NCBI GenBank assembly: GCA_030063045.1
Contig: JAQSEB010000049.1
Span: 682,001-746,000 of the forward strand
DNA from: Pratylenchus scribneri
Taxonomy: Eukaryota; Nematoda; Chromadorea; Rhabditida; Pratylenchidae
Direction of reading: 5' to 3'
DNA: 64,000 nucleotides
The notes under the pieces are model-generated. The model ran no database searches, had not been told where the DNA came from, and saw only the letters and a list, made by a program, of their open reading frames with translations. Numbering within the stretch: position 1 is the first letter of the stretch; every line of letters begins with the position of its first letter. Made by a program: the position numbers and the translations under genes. This document shows positions 39,001 to 51,384 of the stretch, one piece after another.

Positions 39001-40583
39001 AGGAAAATTAGAAGGCTCCAAACAAAAACGAACGGGATGAGAAAATTCACCAAATTCTTGATCAATAAAGCCAGCTTTGGCCCAGCTATATTTAAGAAAG
39101 TCAGTAAAACGAGGGGCTTGAAATTGATTGAATATAAGACTTTGAATTTTAATGGAATTATCGCGAGAATGAATGTCGATTCCGATGTTATCAAGGAGAA
39201 CAAAGTCATTAATACGTCGGAAAAACGTTTTCCAAGGCCTAAATAAAAAAAGGTCGCAAGGCTGGCAAAAGCCAGTTGCCCCTGCGGGAATAGTTTCAAT
39301 TTGTAATTGAATATCTTTGGTTAATGAGTTTCTGATTGCTGCATGGTCCTTCCACCCAGGCCAGCTATCGATTATGAGTAAAACTTTTTGTCCTGGCTCC
39401 ACAGCTTCTCCAAAGACGCTAGACACCCATTCTAACATTAATTGTTTGGTCATGATGTGGGATGTATTGGGCACACTGTACACATTTGGAGATTGTAAAC
39501 AACGACCATTTTTTTATTGCCTATCATATTCACGATGTTTAAAAAAATTTTTTTGATTTGGAAATATTAAAATAAAAATATTTTTTATGTTTATTTTCAT
39601 TTATTTTGTTCATTAAAAATATCTGGAGGTAAGTGGATTCGAACCCGAGTGGAAAAAGGGGAGAGGGGGAGACTTACCCCTATGCCACCAGTGCTGCTGA
39701 CTGCCTTTCATTCCATTCCATTATGTAGTGAGAGAATGATGTGGCAAATTTTTCTCTGGCCATTTCTCGAAGGGCAGGCCCATTTAGCAGCTAAAATAAT
39801 GTTTTTATATGCAAATAAATGATGCTCTTTAATAATAATTAGGACTCACCCGGTTTAGCCATGGTCAACTGAAAGCGTTCCCTTGTGAGCCGACTTTTTA
39901 AATAAATTATTTTTATTTAAATAAAATTTGAGAGGAAAATCGAATTTTCAACCTTAATAAAATAAAATTCAATTATCATTTTATTATTTTAGTTGGCCAT
40001 GGACGTGAGGACGCGGCATGACAAGTCGGAGTGGATACTGTCCACAGATCCGGATTATGAGCAAAGAATTCGAGAATTTGCCGAAAATGAACGGGTTAGT
40101 CTCATTGGATTTTAAATAAATTTATAATTTTTTTACCAATTAGTGTGTGCCAGAGGATATAAATTTGAAGAGGCTAAAACTCGACGAGCTGCCCGATCCG
40201 GACCCACTTTGTTGGAATTGCGCAGTTATTCAGGTATTCACAATTTTCAAAATTAATATTTATTTCCTTTTATTTAAAAAATTAATATTAATTAAATTAA
40301 TATTAATTAAATTATAAAATTAAAAATCTAATTTAATTTCATTTTTAATTTCCAGAAACGCGAAATGACGGAAAAGGATTGGCTAATGCCTTTGCATTGT
40401 TGGCGATACAGTTCAGATGAATGGACATTTGAGGCACCTTTGCCGGAATGGGCCAATGCTATCAAACATTCTTCATTTCCAAATCAACAAAAGACAATTG
40501 CATTGATTGGAGTCGACAGTGATCGGGAAAATGGCGAGGAAAGCAGCAAAATTTTAGATGAGAAAAAGGAAGCCATTTTATGA
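36074..40583 (+). CDS. RPUSD2-type RNA pseudouridine synthase, coding exon carries a MITE
   Basis: RluA-family enzyme that isomerises uridine to pseudouridine in RNA. Exons: 36074-36119 (open from 35991), 36526-36599, 36642-36794, 37086-37125, 37170-37226, 37273-37350, 37397-37467, 37565-37635, 37677-37775, 37854-38380, 39993-40094, 40144-40233, 40356-40583. RPUSD2 landmarks are GIRYLAPYW, the S4-like part ([19 protein letters not shown]), [12 protein letters not shown], catalytic Asp in [33 protein letters not shown] and WGPTKG. The eukaryote-specific C terminus has DPLCWNC. Without the 337-bp insertion in the tenth exon all phases agree and give 432 residues. With it, direct reading hits stops. 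Removal of a GT-AG segment 37975-38260 would keep the frame and add 17 codons. The locus is either a recently broken gene or one using the MITE as an intron. Confidence 0.88.
37968..38296. mobile_element. hAT-like MITE inside an exon of the pseudouridine synthase
   Basis: A 329-bp element with terminal inverted repeats CAAGGGCGTAGCCAAG / CAAAGGCGTAGCCAAG (one mismatch) and an 8-bp target duplication CTGGTCAA (37960-37967 and 38297-38304). An 8-bp duplication with this type of terminus is the mark of hAT transposons. It is non-coding, with long C, G and A runs near the ends. It contains two copies of a CTCGCGCCTATCGGCGCTC hairpin (about 38086 and 38187). Confidence 0.88.
38388..38462 (+). repeat. 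tRNA-like sequence in pseudouridine synthase intron
   Basis: Contains TAGTCAAATTGGTTA (A-box-like) and GAGGGTTCAATTCCCTT (a good T-arm with 5-bp stem and 7-base loop), followed by a T-rich stretch. A standard 7-bp acceptor stem does not form, so I read it as a tRNA-derived repeat or decayed tRNA and not a working gene. Confidence 0.35.
38748..38800 (+). promoter_or_regulatory. RNA polymerase III A-box and B-box-like pair inside Tc5-like inverted repeat
   Basis: TGGCATAGGGGTA at 38748-38760 matches the A-box consensus TGGCNNAGNGG. GGTTCGAATCC at 38790-38800 is a perfect B-box, at tRNA-like spacing. The right arm carries the mirror copy on the minus strand (about 39635-39687). Confidence 0.5.
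38893..39483 (-). pseudogene. Tc5-type transposase, C-terminal remnant
   Basis: Open frame of 196 codons reading toward the left inverted repeat, which it enters. It shows [13 protein letters not shown] (a DDE-enzyme catalytic-Asp strand), [20 protein letters not shown] (the QP.D block typical of pogo/Tc1-related DDE enzymes) and a C-terminal Cys/His cluster [20 protein letters not shown] typical of the Tc5 C-terminal domain. A full Tc5 transposase is roughly 500 residues, so the DNA-binding N terminus and first catalytic Asp are missing. It is unlikely to be functional alone. Confidence 0.8.
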
Positions 40584-40772
40584 TTTTGTAATTTGTAATT
40601 TTATATTTTTTTTGTTATTGTTTTTATGTGAATAAATGTGGTTTTATTATAATTTAAATCTCATCTCATCAGTCAGTTTTTTACTCCTCATATAACGAGA
40701 TTTGACAATTTTTTTCCTTAAATAAATTATATTTGATTCACTTTTAGTCCAGATTCAACCAAATCATCAAAC

Positions 40773-40997
40773 ATGGTAACGAAAGAGGAGTTGGAAAGGG
40801 TGCGCCAACAAAGAATCCAAGAAGAAGAAGAAATAAGACGACTTCGAGAAGAGATTGCCCGTCAAGAAGAAGATCAGCGGCGTAGAAATGAAGAATTGCG
40901 TCGGCGCCAGGAAGAACGACGTAGGCAATGGCGCGAAAAACAGGCTCGACACCGTGAACGCCGTCGAAATCGTAATCAGCAAGGCGGACAACAATGA
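40773..40997 (+). CDS. Small Arg/Glu-rich coiled-coil protein, left of satellite
   Basis: A 74-residue protein that is almost one continuous charged helix (MVTKEELERVRQQRIQEEEE, then arginine-rich heptad-like repeats), ending RERRRNRNQQGGQQ. CTTTTAG ends 26 bases upstream of the ATG and could be a cis- or trans-splice acceptor. I do not recognise the family. A paralogue of 85 residues with the same ending lies at 55676-55933 on the opposite strand, beyond the satellite array. The 3' end faces the array. It could be nuclear or RNA-binding given its Arg content, but no function can be assigned. Confidence 0.6.
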   Translation: MVTKEELERVRQQRIQEEEEIRRLREEIARQEEDQRRRNEELRRRQEERRRQWREKQARHRERRRNRNQQGGQQ

Positions 40998-43900
40998 TCA
41001 ACTGATGAGGGCGATGTTAGAAAGGAATGGATGAATGGAAATGAGAAGCAAAACAAATATGCACGATTTTTTGTTAAAGAAATGCTTTTTATTCAAATAT
41101 AAATTATTCCAATTTTCGGGAATTAATAAAAAATATTTATTTTTTTCATTGGGAGTCATTCCCAAATATGTTGACTTTCTAAGCTGGAATTCTTCTTGTA
41201 ACCGGAATTCCCATTGTCTACCCCTCTTCCCTAAATATGTAACCGGAATTCCCATTGTCTACCCCTCTTCCCTAAATATTCAATTCATCTTAACCGGAAT
41301 TCCCATTGTCTACCCCTCTTCCCTAAATATTCAATTCATCTTAACCGGAATTCCCATTGTCTACCCCTTTTCCCTAAATATGCAATTCATCTTAACCGGA
41401 ATTCCCATTGTCTACCCCTTTTCCCTAAATATGCAATTCATCTTAACCGGAATTCCCATTGTCTACCCCTTTTCCCTAAATATGCAATTCATCTTAACCG
41501 GAATTCCCATTGTCTACCCCTCTTCCCTAAATATTCAATTCATCTTAACCGGAATTCCCATTGTCTACCCCTTTTCCCTAAATATGCAATTCATCTTAAC
41601 CGGAATTCCCATTGTCTACCCCTCTTCCCTAAATATTCAATTCATCTTAACCGGAATTCCCATTGTCTACCCCTCTTCCCTAAATATGCAATTCATCTTA
41701 ACCGGAATTCCCATTGTCTACCCCTCTTCCCTAAATATGTAACCGGAATTCCCATTGTCTACCCCTCTTCCCTAAATATGTAACCGGAATTCCCATTGTC
41801 TACCCCTCTTCCCTAAATATGCAATTCATCTTAACCGGAATTCCCATTGTCTACCCCTCTTCCCTAAATATGTAAAGGGAATTCCCTTTGTCTACCCCTC
41901 TTCCCTATATATGTAACCGGAATTCCCATTGTCTACCCCTTTTCCCTAAATATGCAACCGGAATTCCCATTGTCTACCCCTCTTCCCTAAATATGTAACC
42001 GGAATTCCCATTGTCTACCCCTTTTCCCTAAATATGTAACCGGAATTCCCATTGTCTACCCCTTTTCCCTAAATATGCAATTCATCTTAACCGGAATTCC
42101 CATTGTCTACCCCTCTTCCCTAAATATGTAAAGGGAATTCCCTTTGTCTACCCCTCTTCCCTAAATATGTAACCGGAATTCCCATTGTCTACCCCTCTTC
42201 CCTAAATATGCAACCGGAATTCCCATTGTCTACCCCTCTTACCTAAATATGTAACCGGAATTCCCATTGTCTACCCCTCTTCCCTAAATATGCAATTCAT
42301 CTTAACCGGAATTCCCATTGTCTACCCCTCTTCCCTAAATATGTAAAGGGAATTCCCTTTGTCTACCCCTCTTCCCTAAATATGTAACCGGAATTCCCAT
42401 TGTCTACCCCTCTTCCCTAAATATGCAACCGGAATTCCCATTGTCTACCCCTCTTCCCTAAATATGTAACCGGAATTCTCATTGTCTACCCCTCTTCCCT
42501 AAATATGTAACCGGAATTCCCATTGTCTACCCCTCTTCCCTAAATATTCAATTCATCTTAACCGGAATTCCCATTGTCTACCCCTTTTCCCTAAATATGC
42601 AATTCATCTTAACCGGAATTCCCATTGTCTACCCCTTTTCCCTAAATATGCAATTCATCTTAACCGGAATTCCCATTGTCTACCCCTCTTCCCTAAATAT
42701 GTAACCGGAATTCCCATTGTCTACCCCTTTTCCCTAAATATGCAACCGGAATTCCCATTGTCTACCCCTCTTCCCTAAATATGTAACCGGAATTCCCATT
42801 GTCTACCCCTTTTCCCTAAATATGTAACCGGAATTCCCATTGTCTACCCCTTTTCCCTAAATATGCAATTCATCTTAACCGGAATTCCCATTGTCTACCC
42901 CTCTTCCCTAAATATGTAAAGGGAATTCCCTTTGTCTACCCCTCTTCCCTAAATATGTAACCGGAATTCCCATTGTCTACCCCTCTTCCCTAAATATGCA
43001 ACCGGAATTCCCATTGTCTACCCCTCTTACCTAAATATGTAACCGGAATTCCCATTGTCTACCCCTCTTCCCTAAATATGCAATTCATCTTAACCGGAAT
43101 TCCCATTGTCTACCCCTCTTCCCTAAATATGCAACCGGAATTCCCATTGTCTACCCCTCTTCCCTAAATATGTAACCGGAATTTTCATTGTCTACCCCTC
43201 TTCCCTAAATATGTAACCGGAATTCCCATTGTCTACCCCTCTTCCCTAAATATTCAATTCATCTTAACCGGAATTCCCATTGTCTACCCCTTTTCCCTAA
43301 ATATGCAATTCATCTTAACCGGAATTCCCATTGTCTACCCCTTTTCCCTAAATATGCAATTCATCTTAACCGGAATTCCCATTGTCTACCCCTTTTCCCT
43401 AAATATGCAATTCATCTTAACCGGAATTCCCATTGTCTACCCCTCTTCCCTAAATATTCAATTCATCTTAACCGGAATTCCCATTGTCTACCCCTTTTCC
43501 CTAAATATGCAATTCATCTTAACCGGAATTCCCATTGTCTACCCCTCTTCCCTAAATATGTAAAGGGAATTCCCTTTGTCTACCCCTCTTCCCTAAATAT
43601 GTAACCGGAATTCCCATTGTCTACCCCTCTTCCCTAAATATGCAACCGGAATTCCCATTGTCTACCCCTCTTACCTAAATATGCAATTCATCTTAACCGG
43701 AATTCCCATTGTCTACCCCTCTTCCCTAAATATGTAAAGGGAATTCCCTTTGTCTACCCCTCTTCCCTAAATATGTAACCGGAATTCCCATTGTCTACCC
43801 CTCTTCCCTAAATATGCAACCGGAATTCCCATTGTCTACCCCTCTTCCCTAAATATTCAATTCATCTTAACCGGAATTCTCATTGTCTACCCCTCTTCCC

Positions 43901-45940
43901 TAAATATGTAACCGGAATTCTCATTGTCTACCCCTCTTCCCTAAATATGTAACCGGAATTCCCATTGTCTACCCCTCTTCCCTAAATATGCAATTCATCT
44001 TAACCGGAATTCCCATTGTCTACCCCTCTTCCCTAAATATGTAACCGGAATTCCCATTGTCTACCCCTCTTCCCTAAATATGTAACCGGAATTCCCATTG
44101 TCTACCCCTCTTCCCTAAATATGTAAAGGGAATTCCCTTTGTCTACCCCTCTTCCCTATATATGTAACCGGAATTCCCATTGTCTACCCCTTTTCCCTAA
44201 ATATGCAACCGGAATTCCCATTGTCTACCCCTTTTCCCTAAATATGTAACCGGAATTCCCATTGTCTACCCCTTTTCCCTAAATATGCAATTCATCTTAA
44301 CCGGAATTCCCATTGTCTACCCCTCTTCCCTAAATATGTAAAGGGAATTCCCTTTGTCTACCCCTCTTCCCTAAATATGTAACCGGAATTCCCATTGTCT
44401 ACCCCTCTTCCCTAAATATGCAACCGGAATTCCCATTGTCTACCCCTCTTACCTAAATATGTAACCGGAATTCCCATTGTCTACCCCTCTTCCCTAAATA
44501 TGCAATTCATCTTAACCGGAATTCCCATTGTCTACCCCTCTTCCCTAAATATGTAAAGGGAATTCCCTTTGTCTACCCCTCTTCCCTAAATATGTAACCG
44601 GAATTCCCATTGTCTACCCCTCTTCCCTAAATATGCAACCGGAATTCCCATTGTCTACCCCTCTTCCCTAAATATGTAACCGGAATTCTCATTGTCTACC
44701 CCTCTTCCCTAAATATGTAACCGGAATTCTCATTGTCTACCCCTCTTCCCTAAATATGTAACCGGAATTCCCATTGTCTACCCCTCTTCCCTAAATATTC
44801 AATTCATCTTAACCGGAATTCCCATTGTCTACCCCTTTTCCCTAAATATGCAATTCATCTTAACCGGAATTCCCATTGTCTACCCCTCTTCCCTAAATAT
44901 GTAACCGGAATTCCCATTGTCTACCCCTTTTCCCTAAATATGCAACCGGAATTCCCATTGTCTACCCCTCTTCCCTAAATATGTAACCGGAATTCCCATT
45001 GTCTACCCCTTTTCCCTAAATATGTAACCGGAATTCCCATTGTCTACCCCTTTTCCCTAAATATGCAATTCATCTTAACCGGAATTCCCATTGTCTACCC
45101 CTCTTCCCTAAATATGTAAAGGGAATTCCCTTTGTCTACCCCTCTTCCCTAAATATGTAACCGGAATTCCCATTGTCTACCCCTCTTCCCTAAATATGCA
45201 ACCGGAATTCCCATTGTCTACCCCTCTTACCTAAATATGTAACCGGAATTCCCATTGTCTACCCCTCTTCCCTAAATATGCAATTCATCTTAACCGGAAT
45301 TCCCATTGTCTACCCCTCTTCCCTAAATATGTAAAGGGAATTCCCTTTGTCTACCCCTCTTCCCTAAATATGTAACCGGAATTCTCATTGTCTACCCCTC
45401 TTCCCTAAATATGTAACCGGAATTCCCATTGTCTACCCCTCTTCCCTAAATATTCAATTCATCTTAACCGGAATTCCCATTGTCTACCCCTCTTACCTAA
45501 ATATGTAACCGGAATTCCCATTGTCTACCCCTCTTCCCTAAATATGCAATTCATCTTAACCGGAATTCCCATTGTCTACCCCTCTTCCCTAAATATGTAA
45601 AGGGAATTCCCTTTGTCTACCCCTCTTCCCTATATATGTAACCGGAATTCCCATTGTCTACCCCTTTTCCCTAAATATGCAACCGGAATTCCCATTGTCT
45701 ACCCCTCTTCCCTAAATATGTAACCGGAATTCCCATTGTCTACCCCTTTTCCCTAAATATGTAACCGGAATTCCCATTGTCTACCCCTTTTCCCTAAATA
45801 TGCAATTCATCTTAACCGGAATTCCCATTGTCTACCCCTCTTCCCTAAATATGTAAAGGGAATTCCCTTTGTCTACCCCTCTTCCCTAAATATGTAACCG
45901 GAATTCCCATTGTCTACCCCTCTTCCCTAAATATGCAACC

Positions 45941-48214
45941 GGAATTCCCATTGTCTACCCCTCTTACCTAAATATGTAACCGGAATTCCCATTGTCTACC
46001 CCTCTTCCCTAAATATGCAATTCATCTTAACCGGAATTCCCATTGTCTACCCCTCTTCCCTAAATATGCAACCGGAATTCCCATTGTCTACCCCTCTTCC
46101 CTAAATATGTAACCGGAATTCTCATTGTCTACCCCTCTTCCCTAAATATGTAACCGGAATTCCCATTGTCTACCCCTCTTCCCTAAATATTCAATTCATC
46201 TTAACCGGAATTCCCATTGTCTACCCCTTTTCCCTAAATATGCAATTCATCTTAACCGGAATTCCCATTGTCTACCCCTTTTCCCTAAATATGCAATTCA
46301 TCTTAACCGGAATTCCCATTGTCTACCCCTCTTCCCTAAATATGTAACCGGAATTCCCATTGTCTACCCCTCTTCCCTAAATATGTAACCGGAATTCCCA
46401 TTGTCTACCCCTTTTCCCTAAATATGCAATTCATCTTAACCGGAATTCCCATTGTCTACCCCTTTTCCCTAAATATGCAATTCATCTTAACCGGAATTCC
46501 CATTGTCTACCCCTTTTCCCTAAATATGCAATTCATCTTAACCGGAATTCCCATTGTCTACCCCTTTTCCCTAAATATGCAATTCATCTTAACCGGAATT
46601 CCCATTGTCTACCCCTTTTCCCTAAATATGCAATTCATCTTAACCGGAATTCCCATTGTCTACCCCTCTTCCCTAAATATGTAACCGGAATTCCCATTGT
46701 CTACCCCTCTTCCCTAAATATGTAACCGGAATTCCCATTGTCTACCCCTCTTCCCTAAATATGTAACCGGAATTCCCATTGTCTACCCCTCTTCCCTAAA
46801 TATGTAACCGGAATTCCCTTTGTCTACCCCTCTTCCCTAAATATGCAATTCATCTTAACCGGAATTCCCATTGTCTACCCCTTTTCCCTAAATATGCAAT
46901 TCATCTTAACCGGAATTCCCATTGTCTACCCCTTTTCCCTAAATATGCAATTCATCTTAACCAGAATTCCCATTGTCTACCCCTTTTCCCTAAATATGCA
47001 ATTCATCTTAACCGGAATTCCCATTGTCTACCCCTTTTCCCTAAATATGCAATTCATCTTAACCGGAATTCCCATTGTCTACCCCTCTTCCCTAAATATG
47101 CAATTCATCTTAACCGGAATTCCCATTGTCTACCCCTCTTCCCTAAATATGTAACCGGAATTCCCATTGTCTACCCCTCTTCCCTAAATATGTAACCGGA
47201 ATTCCCATTGTCTACCCCTCTTCCCTAAATATGTAACCGGAATTCCCATTGTCTACCCCTTTTCCCTAAATATGCAATTCATCTTAACCGGAATTCCCAT
47301 TGTCTACCCCTTTTCCCTAAATATGCAATTCATCTTAACCGGAATTCCCATTGTCTACCCCTCTTCCCTAAATATGTAACCGGAATTCCCATTGTCTACC
47401 CCTCTTCCCTAAATATGTAACCGGAATTCCCTTTGTCTACCCCTCTTCCCTAAATATGCAATTCATCTTAACCGGAATTCCCATTGTCTCTACCCCTTTT
47501 CCCTAAATATGCAATTCATCTTAACCGGAATTCCCATTGTCTACCCCTTTTCCCTAAATATGCAATTCATCTTAACCGGAATTCCCATTGTCTACCCCTC
47601 TTCCCTAAATATGTAACCGGAATTCCCATTGTCTACCCCTCTTCCCTAAATATGTAACCGGAATTCCCATTGTCTACCCCTCTTCCCTAAATATGTAACC
47701 GGAATTCCCTTTGTCTACCCCTCTTCCCTAAATATGCAATTCATCTTAACCGGAATTCCCATTGTCTACCCCTCTTCCCTAAATATGTAACCGGAATTCC
47801 CATTGTCTACCCCTCTTCCCTAAATATGTAACCGGAATTCCCATTGTCTACCCCTCTTCCCTAAATATGTAACCGGAATTCCCATTGTCTACCCCTTTTC
47901 CCTAAATATGCAATTCATCTTAACCGGAATTCCCTTGTCTACCCCTTTTCCCTAAATATGCAATTCATCTTAACCGGAATTCCCATTGTCTACCCCTCTT
48001 CCCTAAATATGTAACCGGAATTCCCATTGTCTACCCCTCTTCCCTAAATATGTAACCGGAATTCCCATTGTCTACCCCTCTTCCCTAAATATGTAACCGG
48101 AATTCCCATTGTCTACCCCTCTTACCTAAATATGTAACCGGAATTCCCTTTGTCTACCCCTCTTCCCTAAATATGCAATTCATCTTAACCGGAATTCCCA
48201 TTGTCTACCCCTCT
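45941..48214. repeat. Higher-order block A, duplicated at 49111-51384
   Basis: Marker variants recur at exactly 3170 bp: CTTACCTA (45963/49133), CCAGAATTCC (46961/50131), GTCTCTACCC (about 47487/50657) and the short TTCCCTTGTC (47931/51101). The two blocks are near identical over about 2.27 kb and diverge outside. Parts recur again at +1330 and +1605 from 50131 (51461, 53066). Confidence 0.85.
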
Positions 48215-49110
48215 TCCCTAAATATGCAACCGGAATTCCCATTGTCTACCCCTCTTCCCTAAATATGTAACCGGAATTCTCATTGTCTACCCCTCTTCCC
48301 TAAATATGTAACCGGAATTCCCATTGTCTACCCCTCTTCCCTAAATATTCAATTCATCTTAACCGGAATTCCCATTGTCTACCCCTTTTCCCTAAATATG
48401 CAATTCATCTTAACCGGAATTCCCATTGTCTACCCCTTTTCCCTAAATATGCAATTCATCTTAACCGGAATTCCCATTGTCTACCCCTCTTCCCTAAATA
48501 TGTAACCGGAATTCCCATTGTCTACCCCTCTTCCCTAAATATGTAACCGGAATTCCCTTTGTCTACCCCTCTTCCCTAAATATGCAATTCATCTTAACCG
48601 GAATTCCCATTGTCTACCCCTTTTCCCTAAATATGCAATTCATCTTAACCGGAATTCCCATTGTCTACCCCTTTTCCCTAAATATGCAATTCATCTTAAC
48701 CGGAATTCCCATTGTCTACCCCTTTTCCCTAAATATGCAATTCATCTTAACCGGAATTCCCATTGTCTACCCCTTTTCCCTAAATATGCAATTCATCTTA
48801 ACCGGAATTCCCATTGTCTACCCCTCTTCCCTAAATATGTAACCGGAATTCCCATTGTCTACCCCTTTTCCCTAAATATGCAATTCATCTTAACCGGAAT
48901 TCCCATTGTCTACCCCTTTTCCCTAAATATGCAATTCATCTTAACCGGAATTCCCATTGTCTACCCCTCTTCCCTAAATATGTAACCGGAATTCCCATTG
49001 TCTACCCCTCTTCCCTAAATATGTAACCGGAATTCCCATTGTCTACCCCTCTTCCCTAAATATGTAACCGGAATTCCCATTGTCTACCCCTCTTCCCTAA
49101 ATATGTAACC

Positions 49111-51384
49111 GGAATTCCCATTGTCTACCCCTCTTACCTAAATATGTAACCGGAATTCCCATTGTCTACCCCTCTTCCCTAAATATGCAATTCATCTTAA
49201 CCGGAATTCCCATTGTCTACCCCTCTTCCCTAAATATGCAACCGGAATTCCCATTGTCTACCCCTCTTCCCTAAATATGTAACCGGAATTCTCATTGTCT
49301 ACCCCTCTTCCCTAAATATGTAACCGGAATTCCCATTGTCTACCCCTCTTCCCTAAATATTCAATTCATCTTAACCGGAATTCCCATTGTCTACCCCTTT
49401 TCCCTAAATATGCAATTCATCTTAACCGGAATTCCCATTGTCTACCCCTTTTCCCTAAATATGCAATTCATCTTAACCGGAATTCCCATTGTCTACCCCT
49501 CTTCCCTAAATATGTAACCGGAATTCCCATTGTCTACCCCTCTTCCCTAAATATGTAACCGGAATTCCCTTTGTCTACCCCTCTTCCCTAAATATGCAAT
49601 TCATCTTAACCGGAATTCCCATTGTCTACCCCTTTTCCCTAAATATGCAATTCATCTTAACCGGAATTCCCATTGTCTACCCCTTTTCCCTAAATATGCA
49701 ATTCATCTTAACCGGAATTCCCATTGTCTACCCCTTTTCCCTAAATATGCAATTCATCTTAACCGGAATTCCCATTGTCTACCCCTTTTCCCTAAATATG
49801 CAATTCATCTTAACCGGAATTCCCATTGTCTACCCCTCTTCCCTAAATATGTAACCGGAATTCCCATTGTCTACCCCTCTTCCCTAAATATGTAACCGGA
49901 ATTCCCATTGTCTACCCCTCTTCCCTAAATATGTAACCGGAATTCCCATTGTCTACCCCTCTTCCCTAAATATGTAACCGGAATTCCCTTTGTCTACCCC
50001 TCTTCCCTAAATATGCAATTCATCTTAACCGGAATTCCCATTGTCTACCCCTTTTCCCTAAATATGCAATTCATCTTAACCGGAATTCCCATTGTCTACC
50101 CCTTTTCCCTAAATATGCAATTCATCTTAACCAGAATTCCCATTGTCTACCCCTTTTCCCTAAATATGCAATTCATCTTAACCGGAATTCCCATTGTCTA
50201 CCCCTTTTCCCTAAATATGCAATTCATCTTAACCGGAATTCCCATTGTCTACCCCTCTTCCCTAAATATGCAATTCATCTTAACCGGAATTCCCATTGTC
50301 TACCCCTCTTCCCTAAATATGTAACCGGAATTCCCATTGTCTACCCCTCTTCCCTAAATATGTAACCGGAATTCCCATTGTCTACCCCTCTTCCCTAAAT
50401 ATGTAACCGGAATTCCCATTGTCTACCCCTTTTCCCTAAATATGCAATTCATCTTAACCGGAATTCCCATTGTCTACCCCTTTTCCCTAAATATGCAATT
50501 CATCTTAACCGGAATTCCCATTGTCTACCCCTCTTCCCTAAATATGTAACCGGAATTCCCATTGTCTACCCCTCTTCCCTAAATATGTAACCGGAATTCC
50601 CTTTGTCTACCCCTCTTCCCTAAATATGCAATTCATCTTAACCGGAATTCCCATTGTCTCTACCCCTTTTCCCTAAATATGCAATTCATCTTAACCGGAA
50701 TTCCCATTGTCTACCCCTTTTCCCTAAATATGCAATTCATCTTAACCGGAATTCCCATTGTCTACCCCTCTTCCCTAAATATGTAACCGGAATTCCCATT
50801 GTCTACCCCTCTTCCCTAAATATGTAACCGGAATTCCCATTGTCTACCCCTCTTCCCTAAATATGTAACCGGAATTCCCTTTGTCTACCCCTCTTCCCTA
50901 AATATGCAATTCATCTTAACCGGAATTCCCATTGTCTACCCCTCTTCCCTAAATATGTAACCGGAATTCCCATTGTCTACCCCTCTTCCCTAAATATGTA
51001 ACCGGAATTCCCATTGTCTACCCCTCTTCCCTAAATATGTAACCGGAATTCCCATTGTCTACCCCTTTTCCCTAAATATGCAATTCATCTTAACCGGAAT
51101 TCCCTTGTCTACCCCTTTTCCCTAAATATGCAATTCATCTTAACCGGAATTCCCATTGTCTACCCCTCTTCCCTAAATATGTAACCGGAATTCCCATTGT
51201 CTACCCCTCTTCCCTAAATATGTAACCGGAATTCCCATTGTCTACCCCTCTTCCCTAAATATGTAACCGGAATTCCCATTGTCTACCCCTCTTCCCTAAA
51301 TATGTAACCGGAATTCCCTTTGTCTACCCCTCTTCCCTAAATATGCAATTCATCTTAACCGGAATTCCCATTGTCTACCCCTTT
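49111..51384. repeat. Higher-order block A, second copy
   Basis: Second copy of the 45941-48214 block, offset by 3170 bp. A few single-base differences are seen (for example CTTACC at 48123 against CTTCCC at 51293), showing unequal exchange or segmental duplication inside the array. Confidence 0.85.

Larger units (their letters stand above)
38550..39885. mobile_element. Tc5-like DNA transposon, internally deleted
   Basis: A 1336-bp element with two 381-bp terminal inverted repeats (38550-38930 and 39505-39885) that look identical by eye. The ends are CAAGGGAACGCTTTCAGTTG, and the host duplication is TGA on both sides, fitting the TNA target duplication and CAAGGG terminus known for Caenorhabditis Tc5. 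The internal part codes on the minus strand for only the C-terminal part of a Tc5-type transposase, so the copy is probably non-autonomous. It sits in the intron (38381-39992) of the pseudouridine synthase. Near-identical arms point to a recent insertion. Confidence 0.88.

Noticed and set aside
41035..41742. Open frame of 235 codons with 17-residue repeats entering the satellite
   Set aside because: The frame stays open only because 51-bp units are a multiple of three with no stop. The same peptide recurs wherever long units run together, and 41-bp units break it. There is no gene-like start or composition.
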